A DNA stretch of 64,000 nucleotides from Ammonifex thiophilus (GTDB taxonomy: Bacteria > Bacillota > Desulfotomaculia > Desulfotomaculales > Ammonificaceae): assembly GCF_003368535.1 (NCBI RefSeq), contig NZ_QSLN01000010.1, forward strand, positions 1 to 64,000. The letters are read 5' to 3'. Position 1 is the stretch's first letter. Each line of letters begins with the position of its first letter. Of the stretch, positions 17,780 through 30,436 are shown in pieces. The notes beneath the pieces were generated by a model. The model worked only from the letters and a program-made list of their open reading frames with translations, was not told the origin of the DNA and did no database searches. A program made the position numbers and the translations under genes.

Positions 17780-18574
17780 TCAACCCATTTTCAGGCCCCC
17801 GAAGCGCCGCTCCCGGCGCTGGTAGGCCACCAGGGCCTGCAGGAAATCCTCTCTGCTGAAGTCGGGCCAGAAGACCGGCGTTACATAAAGCTCCGTGTAG
17901 GCCAGCTGCCAGAGGAGAAAATTGCTGACTCGCATCTCCCCGGCAGGCCGGATGAGCAGGTCGGGATCGGGCAGCCCCGCCGTGTAAAGGTGGGCCGCCA
18001 CCGTGTCCTCGTCGATTTCCTCCGGATCTAATTCCCCTGCACGAACCTTGCGAGCGATGGCACGTACCGCGTCCACTATTTCTCTGCGGGCACCGTAGTT
18101 GACCGCCAGATTGAGCAGGAGGCGCTCTCCCAGCGCCGTCTCCCTCTCCAGCCGCTCGGCCGCTGCTAGCACCGCCGGCGGTAGCTCCGAGCGGCACCCT
18201 ATCACCTTCACCTTTACTCCTTTCTTTCGCAGCTCCTCGATCTCGCGGGTAGCATACTCTATGAAGAGGTTCATGAGAAAGTTTACCTCTTCCGGAGGGC
18301 GACGCCAGTTCTCGGTGGAAAAGGCGTAGGCCGAAAGGATAGGAATGCCCAACTCACCGCAAAGCTCCACTATTCGTCTCAAGGTCTCAATTCCCGCCCG
18401 GTGGCCGGCGGAGCGCGGAAGACCCCTCTGCGCGGCCCAGCGCCCGTTGCCGTCCATGATAACGGCCACATGCCGGGGCAGGGCCTCCGGCCGTATGAGA
18501 GCCAAAAGCTCTTTTTCATTCCGGGGCAGTTCTTCCAGATTCCCCCCTGACTGTCGCTTTACCGGATTGGGCAT
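17780..18574 (-). CDS. uppS: Undecaprenyl diphosphate synthase (UppS)
   Basis: cis-Prenyltransferase building the C55 carrier for peptidoglycan. HVAVIMDGNGRWAAQRGLPRSAGHRAG contains catalytic Asp41; SNFLLWQLAYTELYVTPVFWPDF is the C-terminal signature. It has about 30 extra N-terminal residues before the conserved core, so 264 in total. ATG overlaps the stop of the small upstream ORF (TAATG). Confidence 0.95.
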   Translation of the reverse strand: MPNPVKRQSGGNLEELPRNEKELLALIRPEALPRHVAVIMDGNGRWAAQRGLPRSAGHRAGIETLRRIVELCGELGIPILSAYAFSTENWRRPPEEVNFLMNLFIEYATREIEELRKKGVKVKVIGCRSELPPAVLAAAERLERETALGERLLLNLAVNYGARREIVDAVRAIARKVRAGELDPEEIDEDTVAAHLYTAGLPDPDLLIRPAGEMRVSNFLLWQLAYTELYVTPVFWPDFSREDFLQALVAYQRRERRFGGLKMG

Positions 18575-18798
18575 TAAGACTCGCTTTCCTCCTCGCAGAG
18601 GGGGCAGGGGCGGTGCGGCACGTAGACCACCGTCAACTCTGCCTGCTGGGGTCCTGTAACCTTTACCCGCACCACTCTAGCTTCCCCTCGGTCTTCCGCC
18701 CGGGGAGCCAGGGTAGAACGAACCGTAATCTGCCAGCCCTGCGCCTCCAGCCGCTCCTTTGCTTCCGCCAGCGGCCAGCCAAGCACTTCGGTCAACAT
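18574..18798 (-). CDS. Small PASTA-like protein between frr and uppS
   Basis: 74-residue product. It begins VLGWPLAEAKERLEAQGWQITVRST and continues VVRVKVTGPQQAELTVVYV, the helix-then-three-strand pattern of a single PASTA module, ending CPLCEE. Start ATG lies just after the frr stop and its own stop overlaps the uppS start, so it is translationally packed into the operon. PASTA units bind peptidoglycan or beta-lactams when extracellular, but no signal peptide or membrane segment is seen here. Function unknown. Confidence 0.7.
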   Translation of the reverse strand: MLTEVLGWPLAEAKERLEAQGWQITVRSTLAPRAEDRGEARVVRVKVTGPQQAELTVVYVPHRPCPLCEEESES

Positions 18799-18799
18799 T

Positions 18800-20708
<1,909 letters not shown>

Positions 20709-20778
20709 AACCTCGAAACCTCCTTTTCCCGTAAAGTTGCGAGTTTAAACAGATAGAGGGGGCCAAGCCCCCCTCCTT

Positions 20779-21510
20779 TTAGCCTACTATTTCTTCTTCC
20801 GCCTCTTCCGGAGCGGGCTCTGCCACTACTCCTTCTCGCCCCTCGATCACGGCGTCCGCTATCTTGCTGGTTATGAGCCGGATGGCCCGGATGGCGTCGT
20901 CGTTACCCGGGATGACGTAGTCGATCTCGTCCGGGTCGCAGTTGGTGTCCACGATGGCGACTATGGGGATGCCCTTCTTGCGGGCCTCCGCCACAGCTAT
21001 CTTCTCTTTGCGCGGGTCCACCACAAACAGGGCCGAGGGGAGCGAGTGCATGTTCTTAACCCCGCGGAAGTACTTTTCCAGCTTCTCCTTTTCCTTGCGC
21101 AGGCGCATGGCCTCCTTGCGGGGCCTGAGATCTATCTCGCCGTTGGCCTCCATCTCCTCCAGCTCCCGCAGGCGCTCGATGCGCCTCTTTATGGTCTGGA
21201 AGTTGGTAAGCATGCCCCCCAGCCACCGCTGGTTGACGAAGAACATACCGCAACGGGTGGCCTCTTCTTCGATGGTCTGCTGCGCCTGCCGCTTGGTGCC
21301 CACGAAGAGGATGGTCCCTCCCTGGGCAGCCAGGTCGCGAACGAAGTAGTAGGCCTCCTCCAGCTTCTTCAGGGTCTTCTGCAGGTCGATGATGTAGATC
21401 CCGTTGCGGTCGGTGAAGATGTAGGGGGCCATCTTGGGGTTCCAGCGCCTGGTCTGGTGTCCGAAGTGCACGCCCGCCTCGAGCAACTGCTTCATCGTAA
21501 CTATGGCCAC
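20779..21510 (-). CDS. rpsB: 30S ribosomal protein S2
   Basis: Small-subunit protein needed for S1 binding. [22 protein letters not shown] and [17 protein letters not shown] are diagnostic. The GTG at 21508-21510 is chosen because AAGGAGGTGGAAAA precedes it, giving [13 protein letters not shown] and 243 residues; a longer frame from 21555 runs through this site. First gene of the long minus-strand run; a candidate promoter lies at 21644-21672. Confidence 0.97.
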   Translation of the reverse strand: MAIVTMKQLLEAGVHFGHQTRRWNPKMAPYIFTDRNGIYIIDLQKTLKKLEEAYYFVRDLAAQGGTILFVGTKRQAQQTIEEEATRCGMFFVNQRWLGGMLTNFQTIKRRIERLRELEEMEANGEIDLRPRKEAMRLRKEKEKLEKYFRGVKNMHSLPSALFVVDPRKEKIAVAEARKKGIPIVAIVDTNCDPDEIDYVIPGNDDAIRAIRLITSKIADAVIEGREGVVAEPAPEEAEEEIVG

Positions 21511-21643
21511 TTTTCCACCTCCTTCCCCCGTTGGTTTTTCCTCCGCCGCTTTCATCCCTCCGGGAAACCGCTCTTCGAAGAAGCGGCACCCTCCCGCAAG
21601 TCAAGCGACGTGCGTTTTAAAACCTGGCAGAACGCCAAACCCC

Positions 21644-21672
21644 ATTTTACCATGCCGCTTTGGGGGGCGCAA
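21644..21672 (-). promoter_or_regulatory. Candidate sigma-A promoter for the rpsB operon
   Basis: On the minus strand TTGCGC (21667-21672) and TAAAAT (21644-21649) are 17 bases apart. It would give a leader of about 125 bases that contains a small hairpin around CCGCTTCTTCGAAGAGCGG but no recognised S2-binding structure. Confidence 0.5.
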
Positions 21673-21674
21673 GC

Positions 21675-23066
21675 TCACAAGATGTAGCGGCTCAGGTCCT
21701 CCCGCTTGACTATGGGCTCCAGTTTTCGGCGCACGTAATCGGCATCTATAACTATTTCCTGCCCTTTCATCTCCGGGGCTGCGAAGGAAATGTCCTCTAT
21801 AAGTTTCTCCATTACCGTATGCAGGCGCCGCGCCCCTATGTTTTCCGTCTGCTCGTTCACCGTATAGGCGATGTCCGCTACAGCCTGCAAGGCGTCGGGG
21901 GTAAACTCCAGCTTCACCCCCTCGGTGGCCAGCAAGGCCTGGTACTGGCGGATGAGAGCGTTGGCCGGCTCGGTGAGGATCTGAAGGAAGTCCTCCCGCG
22001 TGAGGGGCTTGAGCTCCACTCGGATGGGGAAGCGCCCCTGCAGCTCGGGTATGAGGTCGGAGGGCTTGGCCATGTGGAAAGCCCCGGCCGCTATGAACAG
22101 GATGTGATCGGTCTTTACCGGACCGTACTTGGTCGGCACGGTGGAGCCCTCTACAATGGGTAGAATGTCGCGCTGGACACCTGCGCGGGAGACATCGGGC
22201 CCCGGCCCTATCTCTTTGCCGGCTATCTTGTCTATCTCGTCGATGAAGATGATGCCGTGCTCCTCCGCCCGCTTTATGGCCTCGGCGGTGACTTCCTCCA
22301 TGTCGATGAGCTTGGCTGCCTCTTGCTGGGCCAAGTAGCGCCGCGCCTCCTTAACCTTCACCCTCCTTCTCTTTTTCCGAGGAGGGAAGAGGTTACCCAT
22401 GAAGTCCTGGAGGTTGATCCCCATCTCCTCCACCCCGGCTGCCGAGAAGATTTCCAGGAAGGGGGTGCTCCGGTCCTCCACTTCGATCTCCACGTACTCG
22501 TCCTCCAGCTCTCCCCGCAGCAGCCGCTCCCGCACCACCTGCCGCCGGTAAGCCAGCTCCTCCGCCGCCCTCCTCTCCTCTGCCCCCATCCCCTCCGCCG
22601 GGCGGGAGTAGCCGAAGAGCAACTCCAGAGGGTTGCGGGCAGGCGCTGCCGGGGCAGGAACCAGGATCTCCACCAGCCGCTCTATGGCCAGCTCCTGGGC
22701 CTTGTCCTCCACCGCCGCCATCTTTTCCTGCTTAACCATGCGCACCGCCGTCTCCACCAAATCTCGCACCATGGCTTCGACGTCCCGGCCCACGTAACCT
22801 ATCTCGGTAAATTTGGTGGCTTCCACCTTGACGAAAGGAGCCCTCACCAGCCGGGCCAGGCGGCGGGCTATCTCCGTCTTACCCACCCCGGTGGGACCTA
22901 TCATGAGGATGTTCTTGGGCATAACCTCGTCTCGTAGCTCCGGCGGCAAGAGGCTCCTCCGGTAGCGGTTGCGCAGGGCTATGGCCACGGCCCGCTTGGC
23001 CTCTTCCTGTCCCACGATATATTTATCGAGCTCAGCCACTATTTGCCTGGGCGTCAGATCCTCCAT
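21675..23066 (-). CDS. hslU: HslU (ClpY), AAA+ unfoldase of the HslUV protease
   Basis: ATPase that unfolds substrates and feeds them to HslV. Walker A GPTGVGKT is at residues 57-64, the insertion (I) domain occupies roughly 110-245, Walker B is [11 protein letters not shown], and the C-terminus ends YIL, which docks in HslV. 463 residues. Stands directly after hslV. In Bacillus codY follows hslU; here the next gene is rpsB, so codY is missing from this position. Confidence 0.97.
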   Translation of the reverse strand: MEDLTPRQIVAELDKYIVGQEEAKRAVAIALRNRYRRSLLPPELRDEVMPKNILMIGPTGVGKTEIARRLARLVRAPFVKVEATKFTEIGYVGRDVEAMVRDLVETAVRMVKQEKMAAVEDKAQELAIERLVEILVPAPAAPARNPLELLFGYSRPAEGMGAEERRAAEELAYRRQVVRERLLRGELEDEYVEIEVEDRSTPFLEIFSAAGVEEMGINLQDFMGNLFPPRKKRRRVKVKEARRYLAQQEAAKLIDMEEVTAEAIKRAEEHGIIFIDEIDKIAGKEIGPGPDVSRAGVQRDILPIVEGSTVPTKYGPVKTDHILFIAAGAFHMAKPSDLIPELQGRFPIRVELKPLTREDFLQILTEPANALIRQYQALLATEGVKLEFTPDALQAVADIAYTVNEQTENIGARRLHTVMEKLIEDISFAAPEMKGQEIVIDADYVRRKLEPIVKREDLSRYIL

Positions 23067-23069
23067 GAC

Positions 23070-23603
23070 TTATATCTCCTCCACCACAATGTTTTCGTTG
23101 GTGTAAACGCAGATGGAGGCAGCTATGCGCAAGGCCTCGCGGGCGATGGTGGCAGCGTCGTAGTCGGTGTGCCAAAGAAGAGCCCGCGCCGCCGCCAGGG
23201 CAAAGGGTCCGCCCGAACCTACCGCCACGATGCCGTCGTCGGGCTCCAGCACCTCACCTCCGCCGGTAATGAGGAGCAGATGCTCGGTGTTCGCCACCAC
23301 CAGAAGGGCTTCTAGGCGTTCGAACCGCCGGTCGGTGCGCCATTCCTTGGCCAGGTTCACCGCCGCCCGCAAAAGGTTCCCTTGCGCCTCTTCTATCTTA
23401 GATTCGAAGCACTCAAAAAGGGTGAGGGCGTCGGCCACACTCCCGGCAAACCCGGCCAGCACCCGCCCCTGATAGAGGCGGCGCACCTTGCGGGCGTTGT
23501 GCTTGATCACCGTGTTCTGCGCCAGGGTCACCTGCCCGTCGCCCGCCATGGCGGTACGCCCGTTGCGGCGCACCGCTACTATGGTAGTCCCTTCCAAACG
23601 CAC
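23070..23603 (-). CDS. hslV: HslV (ClpQ), peptidase of the HslUV protease
   Basis: Proteasome-beta-like threonine peptidase. After removal of a short propeptide (MRLEG) the mature N-terminus is [10 protein letters not shown], giving the catalytic Thr; [24 protein letters not shown] and [14 protein letters not shown] are family motifs. 177 residues. GTG start after AAGGAGGG. Three bases separate it from hslU. Confidence 0.97.
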   Translation of the reverse strand: MRLEGTTIVAVRRNGRTAMAGDGQVTLAQNTVIKHNARKVRRLYQGRVLAGFAGSVADALTLFECFESKIEEAQGNLLRAAVNLAKEWRTDRRFERLEALLVVANTEHLLLITGGGEVLEPDDGIVAVGSGGPFALAAARALLWHTDYDAATIAREALRIAASICVYTNENIVVEEI

Positions 23604-23615
23604 AAAATCCCTCCT

Positions 23616-24533
23616 TCAAGCCCGGGGATGGGTTTTTTCGTAGATGTGCTTTATCCGCTCAAGACTTAACCGGGTGTAGATCTGAGTGGTGGCCAAGCGC
23701 TTGTGCCCCAAAAGCTCCTGCACCGTCCTGAGATCAGCCCCTCCGTCCAGCAGATGGGTGGCGAAAGAGTGGCGGAAGGTGTGCGGGGTCACCTTTCCTT
23801 TAATAACCCCCGTCCTGGCCGCGTAGGAGGTCACGATCAGCCTTATCCCCCGGGCGGAGAGGCGCTCCCCCCGATGATTCAGAAAAAGGGCCGGTTCTTC
23901 CTCTCCTTGAGAGCGCCGGCTGAGGAGCAGGGGTCGCCCCCGCTCCAGATAGTCTTTTAAGGCCGCCACCGCCAGCGGGTGCAAAAGGGCAATCCGTTCC
24001 TTACTCCCCTTGCCCCATACCCTCAGCTCTCCCCGTTCCAGATCCAAGTCCGAAAGGTTTAAATGCTCCACCTCGCTTACCCGCAGCCCGGCGCCGTAAA
24101 GCACCTCCAGCAGGGCCCGGTCCCGCCAAACTTTAGGATCCGCTCCCTTGGGGGCCGTCACCAGGGCCTCGGCCTCGTGGGGGGAAAGGACGCGAGGGAG
24201 GCGCTTCTCCCGCTTAGGGGCACTCACCAGCTTCAAGGGGTTGGCGTTGAGTATCCCCTCCCGGCAGAGGAAGCGGAAGAAGCTGCGCCAGGCGGCCAGC
24301 TTCCGGGCAATGGTATTGCGGGAAAGGGACCTCTCGTGCAGATGCCCCAGGAAGCGGCGGAAAAGGGAAGGGGTTATAGACCGGAGGGAAAGCTCCGCCT
24401 CCGCCACCCCCAAAAGCCGGGCGAAAAAAGAAAGCCCCTCCAGCAAATCTTTCTGGTACTCGGTTAAAGTCCGCAAAGAGGCGCCTTTTTCCGTCTGCAG
24501 GTAGACTATGAAGCGATCAATGAGGCTATACAT
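23616..24533 (-). CDS. xerC: Tyrosine recombinase XerC
   Basis: Site-specific recombinase resolving chromosome dimers. SAM-like N-terminal domain (FIVYLQTEKGASLRTLTEYQKDL) and catalytic domain with GAGLRVSE (Arg), GKGSKER (Lys), HTFRHSFATHLL (His-x-x-Arg), LGHKRLATTQIYTR (His and nucleophile Tyr). The ATG at 24533 is preceded by GGAGGT and gives 305 residues; the frame extends upstream into trmFO without family similarity. Conserved trmFO-xerC-hslV-hslU order shows it is the housekeeping copy, not a phage integrase. Confidence 0.94.
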   Translation of the reverse strand: MYSLIDRFIVYLQTEKGASLRTLTEYQKDLLEGLSFFARLLGVAEAELSLRSITPSLFRRFLGHLHERSLSRNTIARKLAAWRSFFRFLCREGILNANPLKLVSAPKREKRLPRVLSPHEAEALVTAPKGADPKVWRDRALLEVLYGAGLRVSEVEHLNLSDLDLERGELRVWGKGSKERIALLHPLAVAALKDYLERGRPLLLSRRSQGEEEPALFLNHRGERLSARGIRLIVTSYAARTGVIKGKVTPHTFRHSFATHLLDGGADLRTVQELLGHKRLATTQIYTRLSLERIKHIYEKTHPRA

Positions 24534-24538
24534 TTTCT

Positions 24539-25852
24539 TCAGACCTCCAGTTGGTGGGCTTTGATGAACTCCTCCAGCACGGCCAGAGCCCTCTCGGCCA
24601 GGAGCAGGCGGCGCCGTCTTTTGTCCCGCACTTTGTGCTCGAGCGGAGGGAAAAGCCCGTAGTTTACGTTCATGGGCTGGAAGTGACGGGGATCGGCGGT
24701 GGTTATGTAGTTGAGCAGGGCTCCGTGCGCCGTCTCCGGGGGGAAGACCAAAGGTTTCTCTCCTCTCGCCAACCGCGCCGCGTTTATTCCCGCCACCAAG
24801 CCTGCCGCCGCCGATTCCACATACCCTTCCACCCCCGTTATCTGCCCGGCAAAGAAAAGCCCCGGCTTCTTCTTGCAGAGAAGGGTGGGTTCCAGCAGAA
24901 CAGGAGCGTTTAGGAAGGTGTTGCGGTGCATCATGCCGTAGCGCACAAACTCCGCCCTTTCCAGCCCAGGAATTAAGCGAAAGACCCTCTTCTGCTCGCT
25001 CCACTTTAGGTTGGTCTGGAAGCCCACCAGGTTAAAGAGGGTGCCCTCTCGGTTGTCCTGGCGTAGCTGCACCACCGCATAAGGCTGCTTGCCGGTGCGA
25101 GGATCGATAAGGCCCACCGGCTTCAAGGGGCCGTAGAGCAAGGTCTCCCTGCCCCGGGCCGCCATAACTTCTATGGGCATGCAGCCCTCGAAGTGAATCT
25201 CCTTCTCAAACTCCTTAAGAGGTACCCGCTCCGCCGTAACCAGCGCCTCGTAAAAGCGGTCGTACTCCTCCTTGGTCATAGGGCAATTAATGTAGGCTGG
25301 CTCTCCTTTGCCGTAGCGAGAAGACCAGAAAACTTTCTCCTGGTCGATGGACTCCAAGGTAACTATGGGCGCCACGGCGTCGTAGAAGTAAAGGTACTCC
25401 TCCCCGGTGAGCTCCTTTATGGCCGCGCTCAGGGCGGGAGAAGTCAGGGGGCCGGCGGCGATTATGGTAGGGAAATGATCGGGTATGGAGGTGACCTCCT
25501 CCCGGCGAATTTCGATCAAGGGGTGCGAACTCAACGCCTCGGTGATATAGGCGGCAAAACCCTCCCGATCCACGGCCAGGCTCCCTCCAGCCGGAACCCG
25601 GTTGGCCTCCGCCGCCTGCATGATAAGGGAGCCTAGCCGCCGCATCTCTTCCTTCAAGAGACCCACCGCGTTTTCCAGGCTTTCCGCGCGCAAAGAATTA
25701 GAGCACACGAGCTCCCCGAAGTAACCGGTGTGGTGCGCCGGGGTCATCTTGTGAGGACGCATCTCATAAAGAATCACCTTTATTCCCCGCCGGGCGATCT
25801 GCCACGCCGCCTCCGATCCGGCTAGTCCCGCTCCCACGACCACTACCTGCAT
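24539..25852 (-). CDS. trmFO: TrmFO, folate/FAD-dependent tRNA m5U54 methyltransferase
   Basis: Methylates U54 of tRNA with methylene-tetrahydrofolate and FADH2. The FAD-binding [17 protein letters not shown] is at the N-terminus; [22 protein letters not shown] and the catalytic-site [18 protein letters not shown] follow. 437 residues. ATG after GGGGTGAGGAAAA. Between topA and xerC, the usual place in Firmicutes. Confidence 0.96.
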   Translation of the reverse strand: MQVVVVGAGLAGSEAAWQIARRGIKVILYEMRPHKMTPAHHTGYFGELVCSNSLRAESLENAVGLLKEEMRRLGSLIMQAAEANRVPAGGSLAVDREGFAAYITEALSSHPLIEIRREEVTSIPDHFPTIIAAGPLTSPALSAAIKELTGEEYLYFYDAVAPIVTLESIDQEKVFWSSRYGKGEPAYINCPMTKEEYDRFYEALVTAERVPLKEFEKEIHFEGCMPIEVMAARGRETLLYGPLKPVGLIDPRTGKQPYAVVQLRQDNREGTLFNLVGFQTNLKWSEQKRVFRLIPGLERAEFVRYGMMHRNTFLNAPVLLEPTLLCKKKPGLFFAGQITGVEGYVESAAAGLVAGINAARLARGEKPLVFPPETAHGALLNYITTADPRHFQPMNVNYGLFPPLEHKVRDKRRRRLLLAERALAVLEEFIKAHQLEV

Positions 25853-25858
25853 TTTTCC

Positions 25859-27919
25859 TCACCCCTCAAGGCGCTGGTAGCCGCACGACTCGTTGGTGCA
25901 GACGACCTGCTTTTTCTTCCCCCTGCCCCGTCGCACCATCAGGCTCCCGCACTCTGGGCAGGGTTCGGGCACTGGCTCCGACCAGACCACGAAGTCGCAC
26001 TCGGGGTAACGGCTGCAGCCGTAGAAGTACCTTCCCTTCTTGCTGCGACGCTTCACCAACTCCCCTCCGCAGCGCGGGCACTTCACCCCCGTCCCCACTG
26101 GCATCCGCATCTGACACTCCGGATAGCCGGAGCAGGCCAGAAATTCCCCGTAGCGTCCCGTCTTTTTCACCATGGGGCGGCCGCATCGGGGGCAGGAGAT
26201 ATCGGTGAAGGTGTCGGGCAAGGATACCCTTTCGATGGCCGCTTCCGCCCGCACCAGATCCTGACTGAAAGACTGGTAAAACTCGCGCAGGATGTCCACC
26301 CAATCGGCCTGTCCCTCTTCTACCAGATCGAGCTTCTCCTCCATGGCCGCGGTGAAGCCCACATCCACTATGCCCGGGAAGTGCTCCTTTAGAAGCTCTA
26401 CCACCGTTCTACCTAAAGGGGTAGGGTGCAGATATTTGTCCACCCGCACCACATAGCCTCGCTTGAGAATGGTCTCGATGGTAGGGGCGTAGGTGCTGGG
26501 GCGCCCCACCCCCTTCTCCTCCAGCGCTTTGACCAGCGTGCCCTCCGTGTAGCGAGGCGGCGGAGTGGTAAAGTGCTGCTGGGGGACGAACTCCTCGAAG
26601 GTGAGGACTTCCCCTTCCCGCAAAGGGGGAAGCTTTCCTTCTTCTTCCTCTTCCTCCGAGCGCCAGAGGCGCAGGAAGCCGGGAAAGAGAAGATGAGTGC
26701 CGGTGGCGTAAAAGGTATAATCCCCCGCCTCTATCTCCACACGAGTGAGGAAGTACCTGGCCGGCGCCATATGAGCCGCCAGGAAGCGCTCCCAGATGAG
26801 CCGGTAAAGCTTGTACTGATCCGGGGTAAGGTAAGGCTTGACCTTTTCCGGCGTCCGGTAGACATCGGTGGGCCTTATGGCCTCGTGGGCGTCCTGCACC
26901 CGACCTTTGGCTTTCCTTTCTTTAGGCAGGATATCACCCACAAACTCGGCTCCGTAGTGCTCCTTTATGAAGGCCCAGGCCCTCTCTTTAGCCTCCTCCG
27001 AAACGCGGGTGGAATCGGTGCGGATGTAGGTTATCAGCCCCACTGGACCTTCCGGCCCCAGATCCACCCCTTCGTAGAGTTGTTGGGCCACGGCCATGGT
27101 GCGCTCCAGACGCATGCCCAGGTGGCGGTTGGCCTCCTGCACCATCTGGCTGGTGGTGAAGGGCAAAGGGGGAGCTTTGCTCCTCTCCTGCCGCACGACC
27201 CGCGCCACCTTCCAGTCGACCGAAACCGTGGAGAGCATAACCCTCTCCACTTCCTCTGCTGTGCGGCAGGTGAACTTTTTGCCCTTAAAGCGGGCCAGCT
27301 TGGCCAAGACCCGCTCCCCCCCGGGAGCAAGGAGCCAGGCCGCCAGATCCCAGTACTCTTCGGGCTCGAAAGCCTCTATCTCTTCTTCCCGCTCGACCAC
27401 CAGTCTCAAGGCCACAGATTGCACCCGGCCGGCCGAAAGCCCTCGCTTTACCTTGCGCCACAGAAGTGGGCTCAGGCTGTAGCCCACCAGCCGGTCTAAA
27501 ACCCGCCGCGCTTGCTGGGCGTTTACCCTGTTGAGATCGATGGGACGGGGGGATTTCAAGGAGTCCAAGACCGCATTCTTAGTGACCTCGTGAAACTCGA
27601 TGCGGCAAGGAGCTTCCGGGGGTATGCCCAGGAGAAGGCAAAGATGCCAGGCAATGGCCTCCCCCTCGCGGTCGGGGTCGGAGGCCATGAGCACCGTATC
27701 GGCCTTGGCCACGTAGTTTCTGAGCTCTTGGACCACCTTCCCTTTACCTCTTATGGTGACGTACTTGGGGGTGAAGCCGTTTTCCAGATCTACCCCCAGC
27801 TCGCTCTTAGGAAGGTCGCGCACGTGCCCCATAGAAGCTTTTACCAGAAATTGAGAGCCTAGAAACTTGGAAAGCGTCCGGGCCTTGGCCGGCGACTCCA
27901 CTATGATAAGATGCTTCAC
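25859..27919 (-). CDS. topA: DNA topoisomerase I
   Basis: Type IA topoisomerase relaxing negative supercoils. Toprim domain with HLIIVESPAKARTLSKFLG and ASDPDREGEAIAWHL; active-site tyrosine in GLITYIRTDSTRVS; three C-terminal zinc ribbons (CPRCGRPMVKK, CPRCGGELVKR, CPECGSLMVRR). 686 residues. GTG start overlaps the dprA stop (GTGA). Confidence 0.97.
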   Translation of the reverse strand: MKHLIIVESPAKARTLSKFLGSQFLVKASMGHVRDLPKSELGVDLENGFTPKYVTIRGKGKVVQELRNYVAKADTVLMASDPDREGEAIAWHLCLLLGIPPEAPCRIEFHEVTKNAVLDSLKSPRPIDLNRVNAQQARRVLDRLVGYSLSPLLWRKVKRGLSAGRVQSVALRLVVEREEEIEAFEPEEYWDLAAWLLAPGGERVLAKLARFKGKKFTCRTAEEVERVMLSTVSVDWKVARVVRQERSKAPPLPFTTSQMVQEANRHLGMRLERTMAVAQQLYEGVDLGPEGPVGLITYIRTDSTRVSEEAKERAWAFIKEHYGAEFVGDILPKERKAKGRVQDAHEAIRPTDVYRTPEKVKPYLTPDQYKLYRLIWERFLAAHMAPARYFLTRVEIEAGDYTFYATGTHLLFPGFLRLWRSEEEEEEGKLPPLREGEVLTFEEFVPQQHFTTPPPRYTEGTLVKALEEKGVGRPSTYAPTIETILKRGYVVRVDKYLHPTPLGRTVVELLKEHFPGIVDVGFTAAMEEKLDLVEEGQADWVDILREFYQSFSQDLVRAEAAIERVSLPDTFTDISCPRCGRPMVKKTGRYGEFLACSGYPECQMRMPVGTGVKCPRCGGELVKRRSKKGRYFYGCSRYPECDFVVWSEPVPEPCPECGSLMVRRGRGKKKQVVCTNESCGYQRLEG

Positions 27920-29043
27920 CTGGGATCCCCCTTTCTTCTCCGGGAGCGAAGCAGATTTTCTCCCTGTCGCGTGAGCAGATAGGTCCCCCCTCCTCCGGGC
28001 CGCACTACCCCCTTGAGCTCCAGCATGGAGAGCAGGCTAAGGCAAGCGTCCACCGACATCTTGCCCCGCTCCACCAGTTCCTCCAAGGAAAGAAAGCCGG
28101 CCGCCAGCAGGGAAACTACCTCCTCCTCTTCTGGATTCAACGCCAAACCTTCCTCTTCCTCCGCCCCAATTATCTCCCAGCCCAACACTTCCAAAACGTC
28201 CTCTGCTTTTTCCACCAGGTAGGCTCCCTGCTTCAGCAAAAGATGAGAACCTTTAGCCTGCGGGGTGGTCACCCGGCCGGGAACGGCCAGCACCTCCCGG
28301 CCGTATTCCAGCGCCAGATCGGCCGTTATCAGAGCACCGCTTTTCTCGGGCGCCTCCACCACGATCACAGCGTGGACCAGCCCCGCTATTATCCGGTTGC
28401 GTACCGGAAAATGCCAGGGACGCGCCTCGGTCCCCAGGGGGAACTCGGAGATGAGAGCCCCCTTCTTTTCTATTTCCTGCCATAGCCTCCAGTTTTCACG
28501 GGGATAGCAGCGGTCACAACCTGTGCCCAGAACCGCCAAGGTGCGGCCCCCGCCGGAAAGCGCCCCCCGGTGGGCCGCCGCGTCGATACCCCGAGCCAAG
28601 CCGCTCACTACAGTCACGCCGAAGCGAGCCAGATCACTGGCCAGGCTCTCCGCCACTTCCCGGCCGTAGCGGGTCGGGCGCCGGGTTCCCACTATGGCTA
28701 CGGCCCGCTCCTCCCGCCTTATCTCTCCCAGGTAAAAGAGGGCTACCGGCGGCGAGTCTATCTCCCGTAGTAAAGCCGGGTAATCCGGCTCAGCCAGGGT
28801 GACGTAGCGCACTCCCAACTTCCTGAGGCGCTCTTCCTCCTTTTTCAGGTCGAGCTTTGCCCTCCGGCCAGCCAGGGCCTCCGCCAGCCTCTCCCCCACC
28901 ACGCTGGCCCAGTGCCTAGGAGAAGCCAGGAAGGCCTCGCGTGCTGAGCCGAAAAAAGAGATGAGCTCTTTCACCCGCCGCGACTGGCCGGGAAGCAAAA
29001 GCTGCCAGGCCAGGCAGTAAAGGCGCTCTTCCGCCGAGTTCAA
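27916..29043 (-). CDS. dprA: DprA, DNA-processing/RecA-loading protein
   Basis: Rossmann-fold protein that loads RecA on incoming single-stranded DNA in natural transformation. [35 protein letters not shown] and [12 protein letters not shown] are the family core, with a C-terminal winged-helix of about 60 residues ([19 protein letters not shown]). 375 residues. Start TTG overlaps the miaB stop (TTGA). No other competence genes are in the window. Confidence 0.94.
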   Translation of the reverse strand: MNSAEERLYCLAWQLLLPGQSRRVKELISFFGSAREAFLASPRHWASVVGERLAEALAGRRAKLDLKKEEERLRKLGVRYVTLAEPDYPALLREIDSPPVALFYLGEIRREERAVAIVGTRRPTRYGREVAESLASDLARFGVTVVSGLARGIDAAAHRGALSGGGRTLAVLGTGCDRCYPRENWRLWQEIEKKGALISEFPLGTEARPWHFPVRNRIIAGLVHAVIVVEAPEKSGALITADLALEYGREVLAVPGRVTTPQAKGSHLLLKQGAYLVEKAEDVLEVLGWEIIGAEEEEGLALNPEEEEVVSLLAAGFLSLEELVERGKMSVDACLSLLSMLELKGVVRPGGGGTYLLTRQGENLLRSRRRKGDPR

Positions 29044-30383
29044 GCCACCAGGACCTCCTCTACTTTGCCCTCGAGGTAAGTAAGATGCCCCGCCGTTATG
29101 CGCACCGCCACCAGCTTGCCGGCGAGCTCAGGTGTCCCGTCCAGGATAACTGTCTTGTAGGTCCGCGTTCTTCCTTCCAGCCGGTTGGGGTTGGTGCGGC
29201 TGGGGCCTTCCACCAGCACTTCGTGCACCCTGCCCACCTCCGCTCGGTTGCGCTCCCGGCTTATGGCCTGCTGCAGGGCCAGCAGACGCTTTATGCGCTC
29301 CACCTTAACCCCATGCGGCACCTGGTCGGGGAAAGAAGCCGCAGGCGTGCCAGGCCGGGGGTTATAGATGAAGACGAAGGCTTGGTCGAAGCCGACTTCC
29401 CGCACCAGCAGGAGCGTTTGCTCAAAGTCCTCTTCCGTTTCCCCGGGAAAACCCACCATGATATCGGTGGAGAAGCTGGCCTGCGGTAAAGCCTCCCTTA
29501 TCCTGCGCACCAAGTTAAGGTAATCCTGCCGCGTGTACCCCCGGCCCATGCGCCGCAGTATTTTATCCGAACCCGCCTGCACCGGCAGGTGGAAGTTCTC
29601 GCACACCTTGGGGAGCTCGGCCACAGCCCGAATGAGGTCCTCCCCAAAGTCGCGCGGGTGGGAGGTGGTGTACCTTATGCGCCATATTCCCTCTACCGCG
29701 TTGAGCTGGCGCAGTAAATCCGCAAAGGTCACCGGCGGCTGAAGCCCCTTGCCGTAGGCGTTTACGTTTTGCCCCAAAAGGAAGATCTCCCGATAACCTT
29801 CCTTCGCCAGCTCCTTTACCTCCCGCAAGACGTCCTCCGGCCGGCGGCTGCGTTCCCTGCCTCGCACGTAAGGCACTATGCAGTAGGTGCAAAAGTTGTT
29901 GCAGCCGAACATAACCGGCACCCAGGCCCGCAGCCGGCTCTTCCGCCGTATGGGGAGCCCTTCCACTACTCCCCGTCCTTCTGGAGAGACCGCCACCACC
30001 TGGCCCCGCTCGGCCTCCAAGATGAGGCGCGGCAACTCGTGGCGATCGTGCGTTCCTACTATTAAATCTACAAAAGGAAAGCGGCGTTTAATTTCCGCCG
30101 CCGCTCCCGGACGCTGGGGCAAGCACCCCGTAACGCCTAAAAGCAGCCACGGCCGGCGCCGCTTGAGGCGCCCCAAACTGCCCAGAAGCCCCCAGACCTT
30201 ATTTTCCGCCGACTCGCGCACACAGCAGGTATTAAGCAAAATGAGGTCGGCCTCCTCCGGACTGCTGGCCCGCGTGTATCCCATCTCCTCGACCAGACCG
30301 GCCATCACTTCGCTGTCCCACTCGTTCATCTGGCAGCCGTAGGTAAAGATATAGTATTTTCCTCTGGCTTGGTCCCCTGCCAC
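29040..30383 (-). CDS. miaB: MiaB, tRNA-2-methylthio-N6-dimethylallyladenosine synthase
   Basis: Radical SAM methylthiotransferase acting on A37 of tRNAs reading UNN codons. The N-terminal auxiliary cluster ligands are in [25 protein letters not shown] and GVTGCLPQR; the radical SAM motif is CNNFCTYC; a TRAM domain ends the protein. GTG at 30383 is chosen because GGGAGGG lies eight bases upstream (447 residues); ATG at 30416 is possible but lacks a site. Confidence 0.94.
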   Translation of the reverse strand: MAGDQARGKYYIFTYGCQMNEWDSEVMAGLVEEMGYTRASSPEEADLILLNTCCVRESAENKVWGLLGSLGRLKRRRPWLLLGVTGCLPQRPGAAAEIKRRFPFVDLIVGTHDRHELPRLILEAERGQVVAVSPEGRGVVEGLPIRRKSRLRAWVPVMFGCNNFCTYCIVPYVRGRERSRRPEDVLREVKELAKEGYREIFLLGQNVNAYGKGLQPPVTFADLLRQLNAVEGIWRIRYTTSHPRDFGEDLIRAVAELPKVCENFHLPVQAGSDKILRRMGRGYTRQDYLNLVRRIREALPQASFSTDIMVGFPGETEEDFEQTLLLVREVGFDQAFVFIYNPRPGTPAASFPDQVPHGVKVERIKRLLALQQAISRERNRAEVGRVHEVLVEGPSRTNPNRLEGRTRTYKTVILDGTPELAGKLVAVRITAGHLTYLEGKVEEVLVA

Positions 30384-30436
30384 GGTAAAATCCCTCCCGC
30401 TAGCATATTTTCTCATCCACGCCCGCCCTAAGACAA

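Noticed and set aside
23616-24533. Treating the tyrosine recombinase as a phage or island integrase
   Set aside because: It sits in the conserved trmFO-xerC-hslV-hslU order, no attachment repeats or cargo genes are present, and flanking genes are housekeeping.
24534-25004. N-terminal extension of XerC by 157 residues
   Set aside because: It overlaps trmFO and shows no recombinase similarity; ATG 24533 follows GGAGGT and gives the standard length.
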